This document shows positions 32,938-45,495 of a DNA stretch of 64,000 nt, piece after piece. Numbering within the stretch: the stretch's first letter is position 1; every line of letters starts with the position of its first letter. Below the pieces are notes generated by a model, which did not search any database, was not told the DNA's origin, and was given only the letters and a program-made list of their open reading frames with translations. Source of the stretch: Vermamoeba vermiformis (lineage: Eukaryota > Tubulinea > Echinamoebida); NCBI GenBank assembly GCA_045837725.1, contig JBEWZL010000098.1, positions 310,001-374,000 of the forward strand. Reading direction: 5' to 3'. A program made the translations under genes and the position numbers.

Positions 32938-33796
32938 ATGAAGAAGCGAAGAAGCGATACGCCACGTCATTTCTTAAGAAAACTCGTTCAGTTCGCCATA
33001 GATCCGGTATTTTTCAAATCCCTTGCAATGAAGAGCATATTTTATGCACTGGTATTCTATTTATTATTTCTATTCTGCTCTACACCTGGAGTTGGCTTGG
33101 CATTGCTTTACTCTCTTGCAGAACGGCTCAAGCTTCGAAGAGCAGCTCATAGATTAAATATCATATCGCATTATATTATATTTGCATTGCCCCTAAAGTT
33201 AATGCCGATTTGGAAAGTAGAACAGAAGAGCAGATCGGATTTGAATCGGAAGATTATCGTGGTATCAAATCATTTATCGTTGCTCGATGCACCATTAGTA
33301 GCTTCATTTTATCAAGTATGGTTATCGTATTATTATTGTTGGTAGATCCGGTCAAGACAAGATCCCGCTAGTTGGATGGAGCTTAAAACTTCTGGGCCAC
33401 CTCTTTATCGAATTCAAACCAGGCAACAAAGCAGTTGGAAATTCTGTTCGCTCTGCGATGGTTCAATTACATAATACCCTTGCGAATTCAGCACACGTGG
33501 CAGTAGTATTTTTTGGCACTGGTTTGTTTCAGAGCCCAGATGAAGATCCGCTTACGTACGAACTCAAGAATGGTCCTTTTAGTTTGGCGGAGACAGAGAA
33601 AATACCTATAATGCCTACGTGGCTGACCGGAGCCGATCAAGCAATGTCTCCGTCAGATCCGTTACGCGCACATCCAGCTTTGTTGTCGGTACAAACAGGC
33701 GAAGAAATTTCTTGGTTAAAATCCGTAGAAGAGATGAAACACGATTGTAAAGTGCAGCTGAGTCGTCTACGAGCCCAAACTAACAAAAATAAATAA
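32938..33796 (+). CDS. PlsC-type glycerolipid acyltransferase (LPAAT family)
   Basis: Two exons, 32938..33315 and 33362..33796, join in phase 0 over a 46-nt intron and give 270 residues. A hydrophobic N-terminus (SIFYALVFYLLFLFCSTPGV) is followed by the acyltransferase block I motif NHLSLLDAP (H112-x4-D117). A block-III-like strand follows (IPLVGWSLKLLGHLFIEF). The usual FPEGTR block is replaced by FKPGNKAVGN and VVFFGTGLF, so substrate choice may differ. By family it acylates lysophosphatidate or a related lysophospholipid at a membrane. Its ATG is only 7 bp after the stop of the glycosyltransferase gene. Confidence 0.7.
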
Positions 33797-33882
33797 ATGG
33801 TTTATCTCTATTTACATTTAAGTTTTTTAATCCACGTGTGTGACCGTTATTTTTTCCTACCCTATTTACAACATCAGATCTT

Positions 33883-35131
33883 CTAATTCTTCTTAACAGA
33901 CTTGATCATATTATTTTCGATAAGCATCTCGGCGACCTTGTCGAGTTCAGGCCACACATCTCGGAACTTGATGCCTAACTGTGTTTGGATCTTACTCGTG
34001 TCGAAGTCAAATGTTCTGCCAATCATGTAATGCAAGAACTGATTCTGAGGGTCGTTTGATAGGCCCATAAAGAACCGCAGCATCTTCGTCATAATCTTGC
34101 CGCTCATGTCGCGTGTCGGGATCTTCGCCTTGGGATATTTTGGTCTGAAATGTTCCGCTAGATCTTTGACGGACACGGTGTGATTGGTGCAAATGTATCG
34201 CTGTCCCTTCGCTTCGGGCGTTTCTATAGCGAGCACGGGAGCGAGGGCCACATCGTTGACATCCACCAATGACAGGCCAAAGTTGATTAGGCCCGGGATC
34301 TTGCCGTCAAACAGCTGCGCGATAACTTCATTCGACGGATTTTCAAGACCTTGAACGCTTAATGGAGCGCCAGTGATACCACCAGGCTGTCAAAAATCAT
34401 TAGTTAGTATGGACTTGTTCTAATTGCGCTAAGGAGTGCTTACGAGAATGGTGACAAGTTCTGGACAGTTTGGATCTTGCGCGTGTTGTTCAACAAATTC
34501 CCACGCGGCACGTTCGGCCAAGACTTTGCTATAGTGATAGGCATTGCGTTTGAGCGAAGACAACGTGTTCCAATCTTCTTCGGTGTATCGTTTGACGGGC
34601 TGGTCAGTGATGGCATTGATCGATGAAGTAACCACGATGCGCGTCACGTGATGCTTCAGCGCAGCATTCATCGCACTCAGAGTGCCGTTAACAGCAGGAT
34701 CTACCATGTCACGCTAATGAGACAGTATTAGTAAGTTGTTTCATGAGCTCAAAGGATGAACCTACCTTTGGATCTTTGTACTTGAAAGTGAACGGGGAGG
34801 CATTATGTATGACGTATTTGCAGCCCTTGAATGCATCGTCAAAGCAATCTTCAACGTTCAAATCGGCCTCAACCAGCTCGAGTAATTTGTCTGCGCCCGG
34901 AAGTGCTTGGAGATGGTGCGTCTTCTTCGGATCTTTGGTCGATCGGACGGTGCCTCGCACGCGGTATCCACGCTCGAGAAGCTCTTTTACGATAAATGAT
35001 CCTAAAAATCCATTTGCACCAGTAACGCAGACCAAATCCTTCTCATCTGAAACTGAAATCTTTTCTCGGCTCATTTGTGTCTTCGCTTGGTTGTAATATG
35101 TTGTGTTCGTAATGTTTGTAAATAATGACAT
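33883..35131 (-). CDS. Extended SDR: dihydroflavonol/cinnamoyl-CoA reductase-like oxidoreductase
   Basis: Three exons, 35131..34766, 34713..34444 and 34386..33883, give 379 residues, or 360 if translation starts at the second Met (35074), which sits closer to the Rossmann fold. The NAD(P) motif is VTGANGFLGSFIVKELLERG, and R in RGTVRST suggests NADPH. The catalytic set is S (VVTSSINA) and Y-x3-K (YHYSK, Tyr181 and Lys185 from the first Met). HNASPF and YICTNHTVSVKDLAEHF are usual for the DFR/CCR group. By family it reduces a ketone or aldehyde or acts on a sterol-like substrate; the plant substrates are not implied. The gene is convergent with the acyltransferase gene (86 bp between stops). 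Confidence 0.85.
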
Positions 35132-35587
35132 CCTTGGCGGAGCTTTTTATGGCTAATAATTGTGCTCCGCTGCACCGCTCACGGAGAAACGGCCTTCCGA
35201 TCTCTTCGACACTTTTTTGGTATTGGACCGAACAAAAAAAATCTCTAGCGACATCACTACAATCAATTAACATCCACAATCGACAACCTCTAAGCATTCT
35301 TACTCCATGCTCTTCTAGATCGTATGGTAAAATATTAGTCCTACCGAATGTGAAGACGGTGCTTCATTCCCTATTTGGCTAATTCCCCGTAATCTGCGGA
35401 CGGTAAGAATTAAACGTTTTTTTTTTTTTAAAACTTCTACATACACTTCTCCTCCTTTACAATAATAAATGATGTTTTTTTTTTTATGTTGTCTCGTGCT
35501 GAACGCCAAAAGTTAATTTTGCACGCGTCGTATTTTAATTTAGTTTATTCGCGGATTTTATGATACAAAAATGCTCAAAATTATATA
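35132..35587. other. Intergenic region with T runs
   Basis: AT-rich DNA with T-homopolymers near 35417 and 35476. It lies upstream of the SDR gene and downstream of the giant surface protein gene. No gene seen. Confidence 0.5.
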
Positions 35588-38500
35588 TTACATGATGTAC
35601 ATTGCCATGGCGATCAAATACAAAGCCCAAGACCAGCTCAAGTTGATCGCGGATGCAGTTTTCATTTCCTCGTTAGGTGTGGTTACAGGAGCCACACTCG
35701 GTGTAGTTACACCAGTCGTGTCTTGACGACTCAGATTGACGCTTGCTTCGATCTGCAGAGCTTGATCGTAGCCGTCGGGGTTTTCGTCTTGCAGGGCAAA
35801 GCGTTTGGCAGCTGGCTGTGTCTGAGTATTGACGTACTTGTAGCGCACTGAGAGCGTGCCTTGAGCGGCGAAAGGAGCAACGCCGTCAACGGGGATGGGA
35901 AGGTCTGAGGGCACTATGAAGGACAAGCTGACCCAGTTCGTGCCACGACGCTCGAAGCGGGTCACAGTTGAAGTGCCTCGAGCGGTCAAAGCGCCGGCAG
36001 TGACGAGGGTGTAGGGACCAAAAGTGAAGTCAGTGAAGTTTGCGGAGCTCAGTTCAGCAGCGTTATCAGTGACAGTGACATTGGCCAAGAAATAGACGCG
36101 TTGACCAGGCAAAAAGACGTTCTTTTTGATCGTGAGAGCTTCGTCTTCGTAAGGCTCCATGTAGGCAGTCAGACCGACATCGAGTGACACTTGCGAGCAA
36201 ATGTCTTCGGACACGATGTTCATGGCGATTTGAGCCTGGTTGGTCGTGGAGTCGAGCGGGCAGTTACCTTTGAGCGCTGGGTTACAAACCACGGTGAAGT
36301 TCACTTTGTACTGGCCATCGAGTTTGCAAGCTGTGTTGGGATTGATCACAAACTTGTACTTTTGCGTGCAAGCAGTGCCTATAATGCGTTGTTAAAGTCT
36401 ATTCGTAAATGTGGGATTTAGCTGCTTACCATTGACAGTACCGCAGTTTCGACCGCCGAGGAATTCGCTGACAGTCGCAGTAAGAGGGAACGGGGTTTGA
36501 ATCACAACAGGCAGATCAAGCATGAACGGCCATTGGAGCGAGGTCGTCAGCTCGATCACACCGTTCTGAACTGTGACTTGATAGGCTTGAAATGTGACTG
36601 CGGCGAGCAAGTTGACTGAAGAGTACACATCGATTGTGGTTGTGACGGTAGTACGTTTAGGGAATCTCACTTGCATTCTGAATACGTGCCTCGTGATTCT
36701 GATTTTTGTCGTTAGAAATGACACCGAGAAGCAGTTGTAATGCCGCACTTACCGATTCAAAACGTAGCCTCTAAAATCGCCCATAAAATCGTTGTGTTCA
36801 ACGGTCAAGAAGGTCTCGTAGATGTACCAATCAGGATCGTCAATCAGAGTGAAGCCGCATCTATTGCCGATGGACCAAGGCAACGAGCTTGACCACAAAT
36901 CCTCGCAGTTGTTAGTGAAGTCCTTGTTCCAGAAGAAGCCAGGATAGTCGCACATGGCATTGCCGCCTCTGTTGTTCATCCAGTAGATCACTGTGTGCGT
37001 GCGGTTGTAGACCAAAGGACCGCGGATACGAAGCTCCATCGCACTGCAGCTGAATCCGGAAGTTGGATCGAGGACGGGGATGTTGTCAGTGGCCAACAAC
37101 TGGACAGAGTTGAATCTGTTGTTGCACGAGCTGTCGATCTTAACGTTGCAGCTGTTGCCCATCCAGCCAGAAGCGCAGGCACAGAAGTCCTTAGGACCGT
37201 CCACTGAGTAGCGAACAACACACTTGCCGTTGACGCACGTGTTAGGGCTGCAAGTAGAAGCGTAGCGAAGGATCAGTTGAGGAGGATGTTCGCCTTCCTT
37301 TGAGTCGATCAAAGTCAAGTGCGTGATGTTGGTGGTCGAAGGAACAGTGCCAACATAAGGACATTGTCTGATCACCAAGTTCTCAATGGCTTGAGTGCTC
37401 ATGGAGAGATCTTGCAAGCTCAGCGGGATTTCAATGAACTCGTTTTGGAGATTAGTCGTGATGTCCAAGCGACCAAGCAGGACGTTGGCAGTCATGCCAG
37501 AAAGAGTGCTCTGTAATAAAAAGTCAATAAGACACTCGACAACAACATCGTTTCAGTGTGACATACGTAGGTCGCAGTCTTTTCGTCCCAAGCAGTGCTG
37601 TACAAGTTATCGCGGTAGACACGCAAGCACGTAGTTTGACCGTAGGGCAAGACCAATTGACGAACGTACAACTGCAAGCTAACCTCTGTTGCGAGTTTGT
37701 TAGTACTACAATCAATGTATGTATGTATGTGCATACCGCTCAAGTAGCCGAAGCTTTCTTGGATACAGTTCGAGTCCCATTGCATTACACCAAAGGCACA
37801 TCCACCAGGGTGAGTGCGAATGTATTGGTCGTTGGTGCGAGACTGCGATTGGTTCCAGCAGCCCATAACACCAATATCTTCACCAGGGATGCGGTACAAG
37901 ACACCAATAGTGTTGGTCGGCGAAGCAATGTACAGACGTTCAACGGACGAGGCGTTGAAAGGTGACAGTGGAGTAGAGCGCAAGTCACCAGGCATTGTGC
38001 TGTAAGTGGCTGTGACTTGACCCACACTGATCAAGGGCGTGTTGACATCGGCAATAACAAGAGCCTTGAAGCTAATGACAACGTCGGCAACGGCGAGCAC
38101 TGAGTAGTACGCTGTGATGGCAGTGGGGGTAATGCTGACGTTTGTAGGATTGCCAGTAATGTTGACGCTGTTCAAATCCAACGTGAAAGAGTTGACGATA
38201 GGATTGATGATCGTGACATCGTAGGCCAAGGACTCCATGTTCGTGTACTTGACCTTGATTGCCGCTGTGATGTTTTGACCAGGAGACACAACCAATGTGT
38301 TAACGTCACGAGAGACAGCCAATGCGGGCTCAATGACGTGAGCCAATGTCAAACTTTCGGCGTCATTGCCATCAGCCCACGCGACACTGCACAGCAGAAG
38401 TTAATTCCAGCCAATAAAACAGCGCAAGCCAACTTACACAGCAGTAGCAGCACGTTCAGCACCAGAACCGACAGACGGGAGATCCAGGACAATGACAGGG

Positions 38501-41500
38501 AAGTAAATGTCCAAGTAGTCCGCAACGTCGTTTCGCATGTCAGTGTTGACCACGTTGGTGAAGTTCACTTTGAATGAATCACCGTGCGTTGACACGTTGA
38601 CGGGGCTAGAGAAGTAAGCAATCGTCTGAGTGTTAGTGCTAGTAATGGTCGGCAAGGCAACGAGTGAAAGACCCTTGGCAAGTGTGACTTCGAGTTGAAG
38701 CGTGCCAATGAACACTAATCAGGCGTTAGTAAAAAATAGAAATAGAAATGCGCAATATGTAACTCTTACTCTCAGGCAGTTTGACGCGAACGAGAACGGT
38801 GGTTTGGTTGCCAATAGTGAGCATCTGAGGAGCAGCAATGGGAGTCGTGCTACCAATAGCAGACACTAATTGCATCGAGATTTCAGGGTTCTTGCGAGGA
38901 ACAGTGATGCTAGTGTTACTGCTTAAGACGTTGCCCATAGTAGAGTTGCTGCATTGACCATATTGCAAGCGCAAGGTCTCAGTCAAAGTGACATTGGCCG
39001 AGTAGTTCCAGATGTACTCGGTGTAACGAAGAGAGAATGTTCCACCAGTCAATTCAAGTGCAGGGACGGCAATTGAGAAGCTATCTTGCGAGTAGGTGAT
39101 CGTGGAAGAAGCGTTGGTGTAAACGCTGTTGTTGAAGAAGCGCAACAGCGAGCTAGACAAACTGCTGATGGCCAAGTTGTAAGCAGGGGCCTTGGACGAG
39201 GCACTGTGTGCGATAGTAGCCAAGAACTTGACTTTGTCGCCGTTATCGAACTGTGTAAGGTACGTTAGCATTGGGCGCGATAATTTGACCTATGAACTTA
39301 CTCCACGAGCAACAGCAGAGGCGTTGACTGTTGGCATCAAGAAACCTTCGTTGGTGCTAGGTCCATCGGAGATTTCGTCATCCGCAGTGGTGTAGTCGTA
39401 CAAGTTCCAAATGTTCAAAGTAATTGCAAGACGAGGCTCGACAATTTCGAAGAACAAGTTCAACGAGCTGCTAGTGGCGGTGTTGTAAGTGAATGTAGCC
39501 GTGTTCTGCAGAGCGTTGCCAGTCTCCGAGGCAGATGACAGAACAATGCCAGTCACGTAAATCACGATATTATCGTTACTGTTCGCGACGTTGTTCGGTG
39601 CATTGGCAATGTCACCAAATGTCACCGTGAGGCGATCAGACACGACGTCGTTGTTGCTATCACTGTAAGCGATATTGACACCACCAGAAGGAGTCAATGA
39701 GGTACCGAGTGATTGAATCACTGCGTTTTGGATTTGCACGAAGGGCACGGGCATAGTGACGACTATTTGAGGAGAGACAGTGCGGCCTTCAGGGAAAATC
39801 AACGTGACTTGAAGTGTGACACTTTCACAGATAGCCAAGTCAACATAGGAAGCTAAAACGTTGTTAGAATTGAACATTAAGAATAAGTCGATGTAACTTA
39901 CGATTGAAGAACTGGCTTCCCGTTGAAGGATTCGAAGTTGACAGGACTGAGAAAGTGAAAGAGGGCGCGAGTACTGGGATAGTCACGTTGGCTCCAGTAA
40001 CTGTGTAAGACTTGGCCGCAGTCGTGACCTTGTTGCTATAGTAGGTGCCTGTAGCTCCAGGTAAAACAAACGAGGTACCCGTTTGGATGTTCGTGGCAAC
40101 TTTGACGGTGTAGGTCACAGTGAGAGTTGAGCCGAGGGTGAAGGTGGCAGTGGAGATGGAGATCACACCATTGCTCACAGATACAGTGCCAGTGCCAGCA
40201 GTGATGGTAGGATTACCTTGCAACGTTACTGTTGAAGGAACAGTGTCGGTGATGGAAATGACATAAGCAGGGGCTTTGCTAGAGGCGGTAGGATTGGTCA
40301 ACGACAAAGTAACAACAATGCTGTCGTCTGCGTCAACAGGGCCGGTGTTCGAAGTCGTCTTAGTCAACGCCAGGGTCGGCTCGACGAACTCGATGTTGAA
40401 GGTAGCACTCCTAGTGGCGGAGGTAGCAAGATACACGATCGTGGCAATAGATCCCTTCAAGGCAGCTAAACAAGACTGTTAGCACCACCAATTTTGCTTC
40501 TTTAATTGAGTTACGTACCACTACCGACATTAGATCTGTTGGGAGCAACACGAGAAGAAATGAGCACGGTTATGATATCGCTGTTGTTGGCAACGTTATC
40601 CGGTGTGTTGGTCACTGTGCCGAGGTTAAAAGTGCAAACTCCGGCAGAGATTGTAGCGGTTGCGTTCATCGGGGCACTAGTGATGAAAAGATCAGTTTAA
40701 CATAATCGGATAGGGACGTGACTTACGCATAGCTCAAGCTGGAGCCAATGAAGGCAATAGTACAGCTGAACATTTCCAAATAAGAGCCGTCTGTTTGATT
40801 GACTTGGAACTTGAGCTGAGTGTTGGGAGTAGTTCCCTCAGTGAATCGATAAGAAGCCAAAAAGTTGAGGTCTTCACCAAGTGCCAAATCGTCAACAGTT
40901 GTTGAGTATTGAGTCCTAGCAGTTTCAGTCAAGCTGGTGAAGGGAAGTGAGATGGAAACGCTCGGAGTAGCCGTTGTGATCCTAACGTTGCCAGCCAATG
41001 AGTAGGACTTGGCGGTCGCCACTTCATCAGCCGAGTAGTAGATGCCAGACACAGCGTTTGTGATCTGAGTATTGGGAGCGATGGTGTTGGAGAGCAGCAC
41101 TTTGTATAAGATCACAATCGGTGCTTCGGTGACATCGTAGACAGGCACAGTAAGACCGATTGATGTTTGACCAGTGCTGTTGCCAGAGGTAAGCGTGAAC
41201 TTGTTCGATGCAATGCCCGTGACCGTAGTTTGACCGGCAATCAACGTGTATTCAGCGGGCAAGAAATTGGTGATGACCATGCCGTAGCTGGGCGAGTTGG
41301 TTGTCGCTGTAGGGGAGATAGTGATGGTGAAAGTCAATGTATCACCACCGTCACCGCTGGTCGGGGTTCCGGTAATGGTCAGGGTGTTCGCAGGCTCCAC
41401 AATGTCCGTCAAGAAGTTGACTACTAGTTGTCTGTTGGTGTGGTAGTTCAATGTTCCTTTGAGGATTACGCCGGCATTTCTCGTGTCAGTGTTCATTACG

Positions 41501-44500
41501 ATACCAGTGACGTACACCAAGATCCTATCACCAGCATTCTGAACGTTGTCGAAGTTGTTGGTCACGTCTCCGAAAGTAATGACAACTCTGTCGCTGATGC
41601 TGTCAGCATTGGTATCGCTAACAACGACAGTGCTGCTGGCAGTTGTGATGCTGCTGCCGAGAGTGACAGTGCTGTTGAGCACTCTCATCTTGGTGCCAGT
41701 TGCAGTTGGGAAGTTGACAGTGAATGTCGAAGCAGGAGTGACTCCTTCGGGGAAGGTAATGGTGTAAAGGGCACGGAAGTACTCGCCAGGAGCCAAGTCG
41801 TCAACGTTAGCTGTGCTGAGAGCCTGCAGAGTCAAAGCAAGGGAAGAGTAGTCCAAAGAACCAACGAGGCTAGGGTTGGTAGTGGTGACGCTAATAAGGT
41901 CCGTGGAGATGTCTGGATTGGCGAAGTCAATTCCACCGTTTATCGAAGAGTAGCGCAAGAGTTGACCGAGTCCAGAGGAGTAAGTGGTAAAATCTTGGAC
42001 GGTGCTCTTCAACTGAGCGTCGTAAGTGATGACAATAATGTTTGCACCAACTGTTCCAGCGGCAGGACCCATCGAGGGAGTGATGGAAAGACCGCTAGAG
42101 AACAAATCACCGGTAAAAGCCAAGCTTTGACCGAGGCCATCGTAAACAGCGATGTTTCTGTTGGTAGGCAGCACGTAATCAGAGCCAATATTATCGCTCA
42201 CAATCACGTTGTAGGCTTGACTTCCACCAGTATTTTCTGAACAAGGATTAGCATCCAGGTAATTAATCCACAAGAGAATTAATCCGTTCCGTACCTAACA
42301 CGAGAGCAATGGTAACCAAATCACCAGCGTCAGCACCAGAAACAGTTGTGGGCAAGGTCGAGGTATCACTGGAGGTGAAGTTGCCAGTCCATCGCTTTCC
42401 GGCAGTGCCAGGAGCCGTGAAGGTCTTGCTCGGGGTAGTGTTCAATATCGCAGCGGAGTTTGACACAGCGACAACCTTCTTCGCGATAGTAACGCCTAGT
42501 CCAAGGTTAGACATGCCTTTATCGCATGAGCGTGGTACTTACTAGGCATAGCAAGTTTGTAAGCGAGCCAATCGACTTGAATACCGACTTGATCTTCGGA
42601 GGACTTGGCCAAAGTAGCAATTTGAAGGTCATTAGGGAACTTGTTGTCAGTAATTTGAAGCGTGCACATAATATCAACCATTGTTTGAGTGTTGTTGGGA
42701 TCAGCTTTGGAACCAAAGTCGAAGTAAATGTTGTTTTGGACAGTGGAAGTTGTAACGGTAGGAGTCACGGGCAGTGTGTGCAAGGGACCTAAACCGCAAG
42801 AGTTGATTGCAGGGATTCCCGAGGCACTAAAGTGGTTGTCAGTACTCGGTAGCTATACGTATTGTTGTGCTTACCTCCAGCCCATTGAAGCAGGGACAAC
42901 AAACACGGGGTGAGGAGGATAGAGCTCGAAGTTCAAGCTATTGAAGTCGGTCGTGGGTGTCGCGTAAGTGACTCTCAAAGTCACCACTTGGGAAGGGAAG
43001 AGAGTCAAAGTCTGCGTGCTGAGTACAGCTCCATCAATAGCGTAGGTCGTGAGGTCTATGATACCGTTGATCATTTTGATGGACGACTGCGATGACACTG
43101 TGCCGTTGAATCCAACACTTGTGTCGCTGAAGTTACAGCTGTACTGGAACAAGTTGATAACAGACGACGAGCTGAGCTTAGTGCCGTGGACGACTGAAGT
43201 GCCATCAAGGTACTTGTCCTTGACTTTACCGCTGTATTGGAACTGCAACGAGACTGGGCCACGTAAGCGCGTGTTAGGGTGAACCAACCTGGACACGTTC
43301 AACGACGATTGCAACGTGTTGGTGACCGTGTCCCAGATCATTGCTAGAAGATTAATTAATCAGGATATAACGTATATATTCTCCACGTACTGTTGTCAGT
43401 GAGGACTGTGTTGAGGTTCGAGGCATTGACCGCGATCTGGAAATTGCTTACGTTGACTAGCAAACCATCGTTGAGTGTTTCATAGAGGCGCAATTGATTG
43501 AAGCAGTAGTTGGGATCGGAAATCAAGAAGTTGATGGTCTTCAGAAAGGAGTCTCCAGGAGTGTTTCCCACCGCATTAACATCCACACTGCGCGATATCG
43601 CGGAAGTGAGCGTCAACGGAACTGCGGTAATTGAACCACTTTGTCCAGGGAGGTATTGCTGTAACACGAATAAGACGTAAGTTCATGAACAACTTTTGAG
43701 GGAGGTGAAAACTTACGCGAGTGCAATTGCACGACGGTTCGAAGAAGTTGTAGTTGAGATCAAACGACCAATTGTAGATGTAAGGAGACCACGCATTAGT
43801 TCCATAGCCGCACTTAACGGTGTCGTTGTAATCAATGTAGAAACTGAACGTAATGTAGACGTTATCGAGACTGCTCAGACTATTGTTCAACTTCAACGTG
43901 ATGCTGTCCTTGTAGTTTTGAGAGACGTTAAAGGAACCGCTGGATAGAGTGAGATTGCCAACAGTAGCGCTCTCAATCTTGTTGAGACGAATACCACAAG
44001 GAATGTCTATGGGGAATTTAGGATTAGCGCGTGCTCGTGCAGTACGAAGTGTCACTTACAAATGATGAGAGTTCCGTTGAGAATCTGAAGAGCAGATTTG
44101 AAGGTAACCATGTGCGTGCAATTGTAGATGTATTGAGGACCGATCATGAAATCTTTGCTACTGAACGTGATCTGAGTTTTGAATTCACCAACAGAAACAG
44201 TCGAGTTAACCCAAGCACCAATGATCGAAGGGTTGGTATCGACAGGCTTGTCACCGTAAGTAAATCCAGCGCGAGTTTTCATTAAGAGCGAGGAGAGAGT
44301 AATGTTCCTGTCGGAAGTTGCTGAGATGTCGAGGCTGATCGTGGGCTGAGTAGCAGCGAAGGACAAGAATGGCAGACGGTAGGTGTAGAATACTTCATTA
44401 GCAGCGAGAGCCGTGGAGATTTTTGCTCCTTTAAAAATAGATGAGCTAATCCGCGGAAGAATAACACGAGTGATCTTTACCTGAAGTGTCTTGGGCGTAG

Positions 44501-44817
44501 GGATGAATGAAGCTAGTGACGCCTTTAAAGACCTGTGGGGAGATCGTCATGTCCAAAAATGTTGCCAAGTTTATATTGACTGCTTGGCGATTAGAGGTTG
44601 TGTCAAAAGGCACGATCACATCCACGTAGGGGCCGTAGCCGAGAACATCGCCTCCATTACGAAATTCGATCTTAAAATTCAAGCTATCTCCAAATATAAT
44701 TGAGCCAGAGAGTGAATTGAAATTTGAGACTGGAGCCGGTGCCGCGTACACCGATCGCAGAACACAAATCCAAAATAATATAAATAAATGGCTTTTTAGC
44801 CTGGCATGCGTTAGCAT
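35588..44817 (-). CDS. Giant GPI-anchored surface protein with DUF11-like repeats and an EGF-like domain
   Basis: Eighteen exons give 2449 residues: 44817..44481, 44428..44060, 44006..43717, 43658..43391, 43343..42875, 42826..42543, 42495..42295, 42236..40727, 40676..40519, 40465..39902, 39852..39302, 39250..38770, 38714..38438, 38386..37737, 37685..37567, 37510..36753, 36698..36430 and 36378..35588. The second Met of the first frame is the start because it gives a clean signal peptide (LKSHLFILFWICVLRSVYA). The middle has beta-rich units of two kinds: GDTLTFTITIS.....SYGMVITNFLP, like bacterial DUF11/conserved-repeat domains, and DNV.N..D.I.VYVTGIV.....EIVEP.L.IT. An EGF-like module (CSPNTCVNGKCVVRYS and CACASGWMGNSCN) lies near residue 1920. 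The last 500 residues match a separate short paralogue. The tail NLSWSWALYLIAMAMYIM is a GPI signal. Likely role: adhesion or surface coat. Confidence 0.85.
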
Positions 44818-45495
44818 GAGTTGTGGTGATATGTACAAAAAATTGATTGGAAGGAGAAATAAATTTGGCAATTTGGTGGTTAACTAACCCACGAAGCGGA
44901 AAAATTAAGCTGGGCCGTGGAGATATTAAGAAAAGTTGCCTTTTAAGGCGAAATTGATTACAGGTTGCCAAAGGAGTACGCACCCGGTTGAACTGAAACA
45001 TAAGCAGATTCTCCATAGCCCCGCTATTTGTGTCTTGCACGGGTGCCACCATCCTGGATGGGCAGGGACTAGTTGAGTTGGCTCAAATTCAAATTCATTA
45101 TGAATTATTTTCTTCGGTATCTAAAAATAGTGCGACAACGGAACGGAATTCTGGTCGAATTACTATGAAGGGTATAGGTAAGGGTCTCCTCATCAGATTA
45201 AAACCAGCGCTTTAAAAAATTATTAATAATTATCCTTACCAGCGACTTAAATATATTAGATTAATGATATTATAATGAAATAAATTGGTGGATTAGCCTT
45301 GGAATTTATTTACCTCGAAAGTCTCCTTGTTGCCGCAACATTCTAATCCTTGAATCGCGGGCTATTTATGTACAAGACGCGCATAGTATCCTATCAGCGG
45401 TGTTACTATGCTCTTGCGTGTCAGGTGTAAATAATAAAGTGTTTTTGTGCGGGTATTATTTTTTGTTCGATCAACGGTCCACAACAGCTCCTTCG
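44818..45495. other. Intergenic region, divergent promoters (0.7 kb)
   Basis: It lies between the starts of the giant surface protein (-) and the M13 peptidase (+). Several short frames exist but none has splice support, a signal sequence or family features. Confidence 0.45.

Noticed and set aside
41428-42240. 270-codon antisense frame inside the giant surface protein exon
   Set aside because: A shadow of codon bias: strong third-position preference on the coding strand leaves the opposite strand open. The same applies to many antisense frames in the 6.5-kb adhesin exon.
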